Of a DNA stretch of 64,000 bases, positions 53,058-64,000 are shown in pieces (the first letter of the stretch is position 1; every line of letters starts with the position of its first letter). Source of the stretch: Trichopria drosophilae (taxonomy: Eukaryota > Arthropoda > Insecta > Hymenoptera > Diapriidae); the NCBI GenBank assembly GCA_030407085.1, contig CM059583.1:205900001-205964000 (forward strand). The letters are read 5' to 3'. Below the pieces are notes generated by a model. That model was not told the DNA's origin. It saw only the letters and a list, made by a program, of their open reading frames with translations, and did no database searches. The position numbers and the translations under genes are program-made.

Positions 53058-56000
53058 GAGGCGGGCTGGAATCAAGTAACTTTCAATAATTCGTATATTT
53101 TTGCATTATTTATTGTGATATTCGGGAGATGGCTGTATTTTCTCAATTCGCAAACGAATCGCAAACGATTGAGACCGTTTTCAAAAAAATCGCAAACCTT
53201 TTAAAGAATTTTGTATATCGAGGTGGGCTGGATCTAGTAACTTTCGATAATTCGTTTATTTTTGCATTATTTATTGTGATATTCGGGAACGTAATATATT
53301 TTCTCAATTCGCAAACGAATCGCAAACGATTGAGACCGTTTGCAAAAAAATCGCAAACCTTTTAAAGGATTTTGTATATCGAGGCGGGCTGGATCTAGTA
53401 ACTTTCAATAATTCGTTTGATTTGGAGAGCTTTGTGGTGGGATTGAGGGTATATCTATATTTTCTCAGTTCGCAAACGAATCGCAAACGATTGAGACCGT
53501 TTTCAAAAAAATCGCAAACCTTTTAATGAATTTTGTATACCGAGGTGGGCTGGATCTAGTAACTTTCGATAATTCGTTTATTTTCGCATTATTTATTGTG
53601 ATATTCGGGAAATTGCTATATTTTCTCAATTCGCAAACGAATCGCAAACGATTGAGACCGTTTGCAAAAAAATCGCAAACCTTTTAAAGGATTTTGTATA
53701 TCGAGGCGGGCTGGATCTAGTAACTTTCAATAATTCGTTTATTTTTGCATTATTTATTGTGATATTCGGGAGATGGCTATATTTTCTCAATTCGCAAACG
53801 AATCGTAAACGATTGAGACCGTTTTCAAAAAAATCGCAAACCTTTTAATGAATTTTGTATACCGAGGTGGGCTGGATCTAGTAACTTTCGATAATTCGTT
53901 TATTTTCGCATTATTTATTATGATATTCGGGAAATTGCTATATTATCTCAATTCGCAAACGGAATCGCAAACGATTGAGACCGATTGCAAAAAATCGCAA
54001 ACCTTTTAAAGGATTTTGTATATCGAGGTGGGCTGGATCTAGTAACTTTCGATAATTCGTTTATTTTCGCATTATTTATTATGATATTCGGGAGATTGCT
54101 ATATTTTCTCAATTCGCAAACGAATCGCAAACGTTTGAGACCGATTGCAAAAAAATCGCAAACCTTTTAAGGGATTTTTAAGCGATCGTGAAGTTAGCCG
54201 ACCATGTCGTTTTCTGAAAATAACATAAAAACGAAAAAGTCGCAAACGAAAAATTGGTAATCGCAATCATTTGCAAACGAATCGCAAACGTTTGAGAAGA
54301 TAGCAAAAAAAATCGCAAACCTTTTAAAGGATTTTGTATATAGGGGCGGGCTGGATCTAGTAACTTTCAATAATTCGTTTATTGTCGCATTATTTATTAT
54401 GATATTTGGGAGTTTGCTATATTTTCTCAATTCGCAAACGAATCGCAAACGATTGAGACCGTTTGCAAAAAAATCGCAAACCTTTTAAAGGATTTTGTAT
54501 ATCGAGGTGGGCTGGATCTAGTAACTTTCGATAATTCGTTTATTTTCGCATAATTTATTATGATATTCGGAAATTGCTATATTTTCTCAATTCGCAAACG
54601 AATCGCAAACGTTTGAGACCGATTGCAAAAAAATCGCAAACCTTTTAAGGGATTTTTAAGCGATCGTGAAGTTGGCCGGCCATGTCGTTTTTCCGAAAAT
54701 AACTTAAAACGACAAAGTCACAAACGAAAAATTGGGTAAGCGCCATCATTTGCAAACGAATCGCAAACATTTGAGACCGTTTGCAAAAAAATCGCAAACC
54801 TTTTAAAGGATTTTGTATATCGAGGTGGGCTGGATCTGGTAACTTTCGATAATTCGTTTATTTTCGCATAATTTATTATGATATTCGGGAAATTGCTATA
54901 TTTTCTCAATCGCAAACGAATCGCAAACGTTTGAGACCGATTGCAAAAAAATCGCAAACCTTTTAAGGGATTTTGTATATCGAGGTGGGCTGGATCTAGT
55001 AACTTTCGATAATTCGTTTATTTTCGCATTATTTATTATGATATTCGGGAGATTGCTATATTTTCTCAATTCGCAAACGAATCGCAAACGTTTGAGACCG
55101 TTTGCAAAAAAAATCGCAAACCTTTTAAAGGATTTTGTATATCGAGGCGGGCTGGATCTAGTAACTTTCAATAATTCGGTTTATTTTTGCATTATTTATT
55201 GTGATATTCGGGAGATGGCTATATTTTCTCAATTCGCAAACGAATCGCAAACGATTGAGACCGTTTTCAAAAAAATCGCAAACCTTTTAATGAATTTTGT
55301 ATACCGAGGTGGGCTGGATCTAGTAACTTTCGATAATTCGTTTATTTTCGCATTATTTATTGTGATATTCGGGAAATTGCTATATTTTCTCAATTCGCAA
55401 ACGAATCGCAAACGATTGAGACCGTTTGCAAAAAAATCGCAAACCTTTTAAAGGATTTTGTATATCGAGGCGGGCTGGATCTAGTAACTTTCAATAATTC
55501 GTTTATTTTTGCATTATTTATTGTGATATTCGGGAGATGGCTATATTTTCTCAATTCGCAAACAAATCGCAAAACGATTGAGACCGTTTTCAAAAAAATC
55601 GCAAACCTTTTAATGAATTTTGTATACCGAGGAGGGCTGGATCTAGTAACTTTCGATAATTCGTTTATTTTCGCATTATTTATTGTGATATTCGGGAAAT
55701 TGCTATATTTTCTCAATTCGCAAACGAATCGCAAACGATTGAAACCGATTGCAAAAAAATCGCAAACCTTTTAAAGGATTTTTTATATCGCGGCGGGCTG
55801 GATCTAGTAACTTTCGATAATTCGTTCATTTTTGCATTAATTTATTGTGATATTCGGGAGATGGCTATATTTTCTCAATTCGCAAACGAATCGCAAACGA
55901 TTGAGACCGTTTTCAAAAAAATCGCAAACCTTTTAATGAATTTTGTATACCGAGGTGGCTGGATCTAGTAACTTTCGATAATTCGTTTATTTTCGCATAT

Positions 56001-56560
56001 TTATTGTGATATTCGGGAAATTGCTATATTTTCTCAATTCGCAAACGAATCGCAAACGATTGAGACCGTTTGCAAAAAAATCGCAAACCTTTTAAAGGAT
56101 TTTGTATATCGAGGTGGGCTGGATCTAGTAACTTTCGATAATTCGTTTATTTTCGCATTATTTATTATGATATTCGGGAAATTGCTATATTTTCTCAATT
56201 CGCAAACGAATCGCAAACGATTGAGACCGATTGTAAAAAAATCGCAAACCTTTTAATGAATTTTGTATATAAGGGACATATAGGATAATTTATTTTTTTT
56301 TATTTTTCAAGTTATCGGAAAAAGCACTTTTAATTCATAATTCGCAAACGAATCGCAAACGATCAAGCCTAATTTGGGCGAAATTGGTCGATTGGTTGCC
56401 GAGTAATTGCGTTTTCAAAAATGCTAACGTGAAGTTAGCCGGCCATTTCGTTTTTTGCAAATAACTCAAAAACGACGAATTCGCAAACGAAAAATCGGTA
56501 ATCGCAATCATTCGCAAACGAATCGCAAACGATTCGCGCTATTTTCGATCGATTTCGTTA
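53058..56560 (-). repeat. 161-bp satellite array, reverse arm, clean copy
   Basis: Monomers in reverse orientation at a strict 161-bp period (for example 53143, 53304, 53465), with the same alternating types. Variants with CATGGCCGGCCAACTTCACG complement occur near 54185 and 54665. The array begins abruptly after the C15A block and ends in the foldback terminal sequence. One aberrant monomer (about 53415-53460) contains foreign sequence GGAGAGCTTTGTGGTGG. Confidence 0.92.
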
Positions 56561-57025
56561 CAATGGCCGGTCAACTTCACGGAGGTGTGAACTTGCGGTA
56601 TCCCTGCTGGCGCCTCGAGAGGCGGAGTTTCGCGTGATGCGGCGGAAAGCGGTGGGAGAAGAAACGCGCCTTGAGTGGGATCGGAAATGTTGGTCAGTTT
56701 GGCCGCGCTGCTAATCTCGCGATCGGGAACCTGTAAAAACTTAAAGATCTCGGAACTTGGCACGCGGACGCCTTTTCCCAAGCGACTCTGCGTGAACACC
56801 TAAGTCGTCGACACGACTTAGTTTATTCATAACATACTATTCGCGTCCATCACGCTTGTCAAAGAAAACCTCTGCTCTCGGCAAAATATGGAGCTAATTA
56901 AAATTCTGCATACCTAAACCACTTATTCTTTTCACTTGGGGTATCGGTCCCCTTCACGTGTACTCCCAAATCCGAATTATCCTGATTTAATAAACACTTG
57001 ACGTTACGATCCCAAATCCGTAACA

Positions 57026-57489
57026 CTTGCATTCATTCAGTGCAGGCAGACATGTACGCAAACGTACGGTGCTCGGGATCTGACCTCGGAATATCAGCCA
57101 GTACTGGCTGATGGAGGTTGCCATCATTTCCGCGAATATTACCTGCGGTACTATATACCTCAAAAACTGTCGAAAATCATGACCTAGTCGTTCGTACTAT
57201 TTTCGAACCGCGGATGCTAAAAATTGAGGACCAAAAACTTCACGACTGTACGCATGTGCAGCATTAATAAATGCAATGCAATTGCACAATACACTTCTTA
57301 AATCGCTAGCCATTTTTTCTTTCAACCAAAAGAAATCACTACGATGTTACCACAAGGAGAGCAAAAATAAATCTGACAAGCTCGGAGATGACAAAATCTT
57401 ATGCTTTGTTAAATTCGTATTATTTTAGTTTACCATAAATTACATAACAGTCTGGTTTAATATGAAGTACTTACAAATAGGCCATTTAA
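57026..57489. other. Sequence right of the LTR, possible relic ORF on the minus strand
   Basis: On the minus strand a frame from ATG at 57313 runs to about 57026 with one TAG after about 38 codons (MASDLRSVLCNCIAFINAA, SREVFGPQFLASAVRK, stop, then YERLGHDFRQFLRYIVPQV). No family is recognised. It would continue the same locus as 36.2-37.5 kb once the LTR and foldback are removed. Confidence 0.3.
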
Positions 57490-58313
57490 CCCTTTGCGGC
57501 ATAGTGGGATGCTCAGCATCCCACCTATTTTCTCTCAGTTTTTAATTAATTATTCGGCTGTTTTCATCTAAGCAATCGGGTTTTTGAGTTAATTATGTTA
57601 ATAAGATGTATATAATCATAAAAAAAGTTACATATTATCAATTATCGTTAATTTTTAATTATTATAAATAAATAACCACGGAAAAATATCAATAATTTCA
57701 GAAAAAATTCATTTTTGATTGAACAATTATATATATTTGCATGAAACTATAGCATTTTATGTTTTTTGGGTCGCTGATTTCGAATCTGACGTCAGATTTG
57801 TAAAAATCAAAATGGCGGATCCAAGATGGCGGACCGAAATATGAAAAGTTGCTCGATCTAAACGAAATTTGTTACTCGGGGGTTTTCGGGATCGCTGATT
57901 ACGAATCTGAAAGTCAGATTTTGAAAATTCAAAATGGCGGATCCAAGATGGCTGACCAAAATTTGTTTTAATTTCATCCACATTTAATTGTTGAAATCTG
58001 ACACTGGATTTGTCATCGGTGATCGAGAAAACGTACCAATTTTCAAGAAAATCCAACACTCGATTTTTACGTTCGTTCGCCATCCTAGATCCGCCAATTT
58101 GAATTTTGCAAATCTGAAGTCAGATTCGAAATCAGCGACCCCGAAAACCCCCAAGTAACAAATTTCGCTGAGATCGAGCCACTTTTTATATTTCGGTCCG
58201 CCATTTTGAATTTTCAAAATCTGACTTCAGATTCGAAATCAGCGACCCCGAAAACCCCCGAGTAACAATTTTCAGCTGTTTTCCGTGTAAAGAAAAATGT
58301 ATGCCGCAAAGGG
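57490..58313. mobile_element. piggyBac-like palindromic MITE (824 bp, TTAA target)
   Basis: It begins CCCTTTGCGGCATA and ends TATGCCGCAAAGGG, flanked by TTAA at 57486-57489 and 58314-58317. The inside is palindromic: TTGTTACTCGGGGGTTTTCG near 57868 pairs with the complement near 58245-58265, and copies of CAAAATGGCGGATCCAAGAT occur repeatedly. The CCC...GGG ends and TTAA fit piggyBac. It is a different family from the element at 7158. No transposase. Confidence 0.9.
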
Positions 58314-58317
58314 TTAA

Positions 58318-58911
58318 GAAATATTCGTTTTTCTGCTGTAAACAAAAGAAGCTAATCATCGATTATTTTATCCTTGTGAACTTGAGTAACGCAAAAAGAC
58401 TACGAAATCGAAGTGCTGTTTCAGTTAGGGACTTAAATTTAGCAGTTAACATTCAAAATAAATATTTAATTTTCACTCTGAATGGATTTATTGTTGATTG
58501 TTCAAAATTTAATATAAAGTGCATTACTTTTTTTTATAAGAACGTAATTAATACGGGATGAAAGGTTCTCACGGGACATAGTGTGTGATAAATTTTCTTG
58601 TACCATGTACAATGGACATATTCATACATACCTTTAAATTTATTACTGCATTTATAAACATTCATTTGATATGTAAGAGCTACACAATGATGTCTTAACC
58701 GAAATTCATTCTTTTTTTTCATAAATTTAAAACACAACTCACGAATGTTAATATAAAATACTGAAGTGTTTTTCTGCCGTAAAGAAAAGAATCATTCATC
58801 GATGATTTTATCAATGCTTACTTGAGTAATATAATTAAACTATGAATATGACGCGCTGTCAACAAGTAGACTGAAATTTACCAGTTAACTTTCAAAATAA
58901 ATATGATGTAA
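58318..58911. other. AT-rich sequence
   Basis: A plus-strand frame at 58301-58561 (86 codons) starts inside the palindrome end and has no recognised motif. Nothing else stood out. Confidence 0.35.
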
Positions 58912-59742
58912 AGGAAGAAACACGACTGAGTCCTGTCTACGCAGCACTGGTTACTGCGTGGCCGGTTCGCAAATACATTCTATTTCAACTCGCTATAACT
59001 CAGTCAATTTTGAAAATTTTGAAACGAATAAAAAATAAAATTGTTCATTATAGTTTTCCAGATCTAGTGCGCTAAGAAAAAGTGATATATCTTAATAAAT
59101 AAATAAGTTATTAATTTTTTAATGCAGAACTGCGAAATTTGTGTTTTTATACGTTCAGGCGCTTCGTTTATCGAGCGAATTTCAGCATCCGAAAACTTTC
59201 AGCGAGAAAGTTGTTCATTAAGGTATGAACCAATTTTGTAGAAAGTTTCATCTCGATTGCATTAATAGTTTAAATGTAATGAATGTTTAATGTTGGTCGT
59301 GGCCTTGCGCGCATCGCCGTGGCACACATGACGCGCAGGCCGTCGGCCGCTACCTATTTTAAACATTCATTAATTTTAAAACTATTAATGAAATTGAGAT
59401 GAAACTTTCCAAAAAATTTGTTCATACCTTAATGAACAACTTTCTCGCTGAAAGTTTTCGGATGCTTGAAATTCGCTCGATAAACGAAGCGCCTGAATCT
59501 ATAAAAACACAAATTTCGCAGTTCTGCATTAAAAAATTAATAACTTTTTGATTTATTAAGATATATAATTTTTTCTATCTGCACTAGATCTGGGAAACTG
59601 TAATGAACAATTTCATTTTTTATTCGTTTCAAAATTCTCAAAATTGACCGAGTTATAGCGAGTTGAAATAAAAAGTATTTGCGAACCGGCTACGCAGTAA
59701 CCAGTGCTGCGTAGACAGGACTCGATCGTGTTTCTTTCTTTC
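58912..59742. mobile_element. Foldback element, arms of about 340 bp
   Basis: GAGTCCTGTCTACGCAGCAC near 58929 pairs with GTGCTGCGTAGACAGGACTC near 59704, continuing through CGCAAATAC/GTATTTGCG, TTGTTCATTATAGTTT, GCAGAACTGCGAAATTTGTG and GAACAACTTTCTCGCTGAAA. The loop (about 59265-59380) is GC-rich (GGCACACATGACGCGCAGGC). No coding frame and no clear target duplication. Confidence 0.8.
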
Positions 59743-60390
59743 CGTGTATGACTTTTACAGGATTACTACTCGATGGAAGATTCCCTCTTGATACCGAATA
59801 GTTTATAATAAATTTTTATCGCTTTTGCAAGAAAGCGTTGCACTTATTGTATGACAGATTCTTTTTTTCTTACGTTATATCACATAATTTATGCTAAACT
59901 TTCAAACAGAAGAGGTAATATTTTTTCGCACAATATAAACAATTGCCCTATGAATACGGTTTTTTCAATTTGTTATCTCACACTTACAACGTTTATCTCA
60001 AATAAATAAAACCCGTTTTATGTGTTAACGGTAAATTATTTTATCGGTGTTATTTTCAATAAACTTTTAGATAACATTTTTTATTTACTTCCCCCTCTTC
60101 CCTCTCTTCATTACTTTGATTCAATCTAGACGCATAGAGACTCATTTCTGATCAGATATTTTTCATTCGTACTGCTACATTACTGCCGCAAAGACCTAAA
60201 GAGAAACAAAAAGTCGTTCAGTGAAATAAGTGGGAAAATAATAGAAATGGAAAACTTCGTCGATATTCCGGAAGATCTTCTTCAAGACTCTTAATAATTA
60301 CGGATGATTTTCTAACGAACAAGTTGCAAGAGTTATCAACAATTCTGTGTGCAGTGATAAAAGAAAAAATCTTTATCGAAAAGAGAGCGA
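59743..60390. other. AT-rich sequence before the broken gene
   Basis: A short frame at 60247-60291 (MENFVDIPEDLLQDS) ends in TAA and might be the start of the gene downstream in another frame. Otherwise no signal. Confidence 0.35.
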
Positions 60391-61266
60391 ATGGCTCCTG
60401 CATCGTCCGCTGCCATGTCCGAATTTCCTCAAACCACGGAATTGCTCTTTGGTGCTATGTATCCACTAAATACGTTCGCTGGAAAAGCGATATACGTCCT
60501 AGCGGCGCACCATAAAGGAAACTTCGCTCCATTTAGTGAAATTCTTAAACAGTCAGAATTCTAACAATGTAATTGTATTTACAAAGTTATTAGTTTGTTA
60601 TTACAAAGGTTTTGTAATTGGCCCTAGCAGTTGGCAAAAATTTGCAGATAACGCGGAAAGTATTGGAGATTATTTTTTCGAAAGTGCCTTTTCAAAATCA
60701 ACGTTAAGAGATGAAAAGAAAGAGTTCGGTGAAATTAAAGTTACGTTTACCACCTGCTATAATAAAAAAGCAGTTATCTTTGATAAGATTATCCGGGTGA
60801 TGGTGATAAGATATCCATGATGATGCTGAAGAAATATAAATCTGATTTGACCGCCGAAACGTATGCCAGTGTACAGAAAAATAAGGATGACGAAGTGACA
60901 CTTGGAAAACAACTTTTCACACCATCGATAGTCATACAACAATCAACGTTTGATATTTAAAAAATTGTCATTCCTTGTGTCAATGAACATTTAATACATT
61001 TGAGTGACATTTATGACGATGTAAATAAGTGTAAAAATGTTGTGGTCGACGAAATTCGTCAATATTTGTTCGCGATGAAGTTCCAAAATCTTCCGTCTTA
61101 TTTACGAATTCGAAACATTATATATGAAATTAGAGACAATTTAAGTGGAAATATCAAAACTAGACTCTACGAATCATTTTCTATCTATTTGAATATTGTT
61201 ATAAACGAATTAATTGCTTTTTATATGGATATTTTGATATGTCAAACAAAACTAAATTTTACTTAA
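60391..61266 (+). pseudogene. Unrecognised broken gene next to the second packaging ATPase
   Basis: I do not recognise the product. Three frames join into about 290 residues. 60391-60558 starts with ATG and reads FPQTTELLFGAMYPLNTFAG, then AIYVLAAHHKGNFAPF. After a shift, 60550-60790 reads VIVFTKLLVCYYKGFVIGPS, SSWQKFADNAESIGDYFFES and KKEFGEIKVTFTTCYNKK. After another shift, about 60800-61266 reads KYKSDLTAETYASVQKNKDD and FTPSIVIQQSTFDI, then a TAA, then LIHLSDIYDDVNKCKNVVVD and SYLRIRNIIYEIRDNLSGN. It thus carries at least two frameshifts and one stop. It lies 370 bp before the ATPase on the same strand and probably belongs to the same Polinton-like element. Confidence 0.55.
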
Positions 61267-61637
61267 AAAACAAAAAAAAAACATGTCATTTTCTAATAAT
61301 TTACAATACGTTATTTTTCAGAATTTATATTTTCACGTGTCTGATTTATTTTATTCCTTAATCCTTTCCCGATTTATCGAGAATTTAAAAAAATATCCAT
61401 ATTTAATTTCATCGCAGAAGTGTTCGAGGTACAAGTGATTTCGATTAGACGTTTGAATGTTTACGACGCTCTCGAGTTAGTCCAAACAAATTTATAGCAT
61501 ATATATCCCATGTATATTCATATATAGCTAAATCTGATTATTTATATTTATATCAAGTCAAAATTCGTATACGAGCATACATAAACATATCTGGATTATA
61601 TAAGAATCATATATGATGATGGTTGCGAGCTGGGAAA
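61267..61637. other. AT-rich spacer
   Basis: Between the unrecognised gene and the ATPase; no coding or repeat signal. Confidence 0.35.
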
Positions 61638-62168
61638 ATGTCCGAGAATTTAAATTCTTCTATGGATACACGTTGGAAGCATCCGTGGACGTGTCTAGTT
61701 TGTGGACCAACGGGTTGTGGTAAAACGGTTTTTGTAAAAAGATTTTTAAAAAACTTGACATCTTTAGTGGATGTCTCTTTTGATCCTGTCATTTTTTATT
61801 ACGTCGAATGGCAAGATGAATATCGAAATAAAATGACTGTAGACGGAACACAGCCAGCTTTACATCGTATAATCGAGTTTCGCAAAGGTTTGCCGAATCC
61901 CGAAGATTACTCGAAAGATAGCGACTGTCAAAAATTGATTATAATCGACGATCTTATGCGAGAATTGTCTAACAACACAATAATGGACCTCTTTACGAAA
62001 GGAAGCCATCACAAAAATATTAATGTAATTTTCATAACACAGAATATTATTCATCAGGGTCGCGGACAGAGAGATATTTCTTGAAATACTAACTACATCG
62101 TTTTGTTCCTCGAAATCCTCGAGATCGCGCGCAATTTCAGCATCTCGCAGGTAAGGTATACCAGTAGA
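61638..62168 (+). pseudogene. A32-type packaging ATPase of a second Polinton-like lineage
   Basis: ATG at 61638. Walker A is intact, CLVCGPTGCGKTVFVKRFLK; then VIFYYVEWQDEYRN and FRKGLPNPEDYS; Walker B is intact, KLIIIDDLMRE; then DLFTKGSHHKNINVIFITQN and HQGRGQRDIS. A TGA at 62082-62084 interrupts, reading resumes with NTNYIVLF, and after a frameshift near 62100 the family pattern NPRDRAQFQHLAG follows to about 62160. The C terminus is lost in repeats. It differs strongly from the ATPase at 20819 and belongs to the group with GPTGCGKT and KGSHH motifs common in animal Polinton/adintovirus-like elements. Confidence 0.88.
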
Positions 62169-62219
62169 ATAGGTTGCCTTCTGGTCAGGCACCCCCCTCC
62201 CCCTCCCCCTGGCGCCAGA

Positions 62220-62470
62220 CATTGAGGTAGGCCATGGTTTGTTATGAGGTCATTGACCCCGTCTGTTCGCCGTCTGTACCTGGCAAGGTTTGATCTTGAG
62301 GTAGGTCATGGTCTTTCCTCCCCCTCCCCCCTGACGGCAGCCCTTGAGGTAGGTTATGGTTTATTATGAGGTCATTGACCTCTTAAGTTCGTCGACTGTT
62401 CCTGGCAAGGTCCGACCTTGAGGTAGGTCATGGTCTTCTGGCCAGACACCCCCTGAGAGATAATTGACCA
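62220..62470. repeat. Tandem duplication of about 125 bp
   Basis: CTTGAGGTAGGTCATGGT-type cores occur near 62222, 62296, 62345 and 62419, and TATGAGGTCATTGACC occurs near 62242 and 62367. This gives two units of about 124 bp. A related CTTGACCTAGGTCATTG follows near 62525. Confidence 0.8.
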
Positions 62471-62661
62471 CGTCTGCAGACTCAGTAAGTTCGTTCTTGG
62501 TGAACTTCGTGTTTTGTTTTCGTGACCTTGACCTAGGTCATTGTTTTTATTTTACCTACCTTCTCTTCCTGTAGCTATATATCCCCGTGCCCCTAGATTT
62601 GAAGACCGTGAGATACGTTATGGTTTTGATGTTTCAAGAAATGGATTTATCCTATTTACAC

Positions 62662-63781
<1,120 letters not shown>

Positions 63782-64000
63782 TGTAGGGTTATACATCCTT
63801 GATTTTGGTGAAATTAAATAAAAATTGCTACATACACGCTAATGTATTCGTTCTAAGTCGATCTATATCTCTTCTTTTTTAGGCTAAGTGTAGTTTTAAG
63901 ACCGCATTTTTCTTGTTCTTTTTCAATGTAATGTACGAAAAATAGATATTTGCGTTTACCGCCACTTTGTAGAGAGAAATAAGTAAAATTGTATTTCATA
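63782..64000. other. 3' untranslated sequence and flank
   Basis: AATTAAATAAAAATTG near 63810 may be the polyadenylation region of the retrotransposon. Nothing else recognised. Confidence 0.4.

Larger units (their letters stand above)
37987..56710. mobile_element. Very large foldback element with satellite arms; TSD CTAATCTC
   Basis: The left end CAGCGCGGCCAAACTGACCA and the right end TGGTCAGTTTGGCCGCGCTG are inverted copies. The 8-bp CTAATCTC occurs at 37979-37986 and 56711-56718, and the intact family A LTR at 33087 has a single copy there. Homology of the ends continues through the CGCCTTGAGTGGGATC block, CACGGAGGT, and AATGGCCGGTCAACTTCAC. Inside the ends both arms turn into 161-bp satellite arrays in opposite orientation. 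An 8-bp duplication with CAGCG ends fits hAT-like elements by general rule; no transposase is present. Its true length is less than shown because the middle contains an apparent assembly duplication. Confidence 0.85.
37506..57025. mobile_element. Solo LTR (family A), split by a giant foldback insertion; TSD CTTG
   Basis: The left piece 37506-37986 begins TGTTACGGACGCTAGGC; the right piece 56719-57025 ends CCAAATCCGTAACA. CTTG flanks both ends (37502-37505 and 57026-57029). Together the pieces make about 788 bp and match the family A LTR at 31950-33366 in order and direction. The different target duplications (TAAG and CTTG) show they are two separate solo LTRs and not the two LTRs of one element. 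Confidence 0.88.

Noticed and set aside
52417..53204. Pro/His-rich and Gly/Trp-rich long ORFs
   Set aside because: They are translations of the C15A repeat in different frames.
40879..56637. Dozens of about 60-residue ORFs (for example at 40879, 41040, 53143, 55229) that look like a multigene family
   Set aside because: They recur exactly once per 161-bp satellite monomer and lie on whichever strand the monomer dictates; they are periodic open frames of the satellite, not genes.
31950..57025. The two family A LTRs as the 5' and 3' LTR of one full-length element
   Set aside because: Each has its own 4-bp target duplication (TAAG and CTTG), and the sequence between them is a gypsy 3' part and Polinton relics, not a matching internal region.

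Overview
The window reads as a repeat-dense piece of an animal nuclear genome, most likely an insect. Reasons are AT-rich background, Polinton/Maverick genes of the insect type, Ty3/gypsy and R2/R4-type retrotransposons, piggyBac-like TTAA palindromes and a 161-bp satellite. Hymenoptera is my guess from the style of the elements and is not proven. I see no intact host gene; nearly everything recognisable is a mobile element, usually broken and often nested inside another.

Layout. 1-4.2 kb: a gypsy reverse-transcriptase scrap, one unrecognised acidic ORF (2274-2837) and one small conserved-looking ORF (3681-4028). 4.27-9.13 kb: a foldback element with long inverted arms that has been hit by a hairpin MITE, a 1.8-kb solo LTR, a small palindrome and a 1.25-kb piggyBac-like palindrome. 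9.2-13.0 kb: two head-to-tail, minus-strand copies of an R2/R4-type non-LTR retrotransposon with a restriction-like endonuclease, each missing a different part. 13.2-13.9 kb: an unrecognised ORF ending in a zinc-ribbon pattern.

15.5-26.9 kb: a nearly complete but decayed Polinton (Maverick). On the minus strand are major capsid, minor capsid, adenovirus-type cysteine protease and parvovirus-type PLA2 protein. On the plus strand are packaging ATPase, a DUF8207-like protein, a coiled-coil protein and a DDE integrase with chromodomain. Protein-primed DNA polymerase B is on the minus strand. Together these would be the replication, integration and virion modules of a virus-like transposon, but at least the capsid, ATPase, integrase and polymerase genes carry stops, frameshifts, deletions or insertions. 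26.9-34.5 kb: a 5'-truncated gypsy element (gag, pol, and a downstream CCHC-knuckle ORF) abuts the polymerase gene. A solo LTR with a second solo LTR inside it sits in its 3' part.

36.2-37.1 kb and 60.4-62.2 kb hold relics of a second, different Polinton-like lineage: a polymerase exonuclease fragment, an acidic ORF, an unrecognised broken gene and another A32-type packaging ATPase. Between them, a solo LTR starting at 37506 ends at 57025 because it is split by a very large foldback element (37987-56710, 8-bp target duplication CTAATCTC). The arms of that element have become arrays of the 161-bp satellite. Bases from about 42.7 to 52.6 kb look like uncorrected long-read sequence and duplicate, with many extra bases, the clean sequence at about 53.1-59.3 kb; the two are separated by a perfect 16-bp C15A repeat. 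I infer an assembly or gap-filling artefact. The window ends with a piggyBac-like palindrome, another foldback, a 310-bp TC microsatellite and the 3' part of a non-LTR reverse transcriptase.
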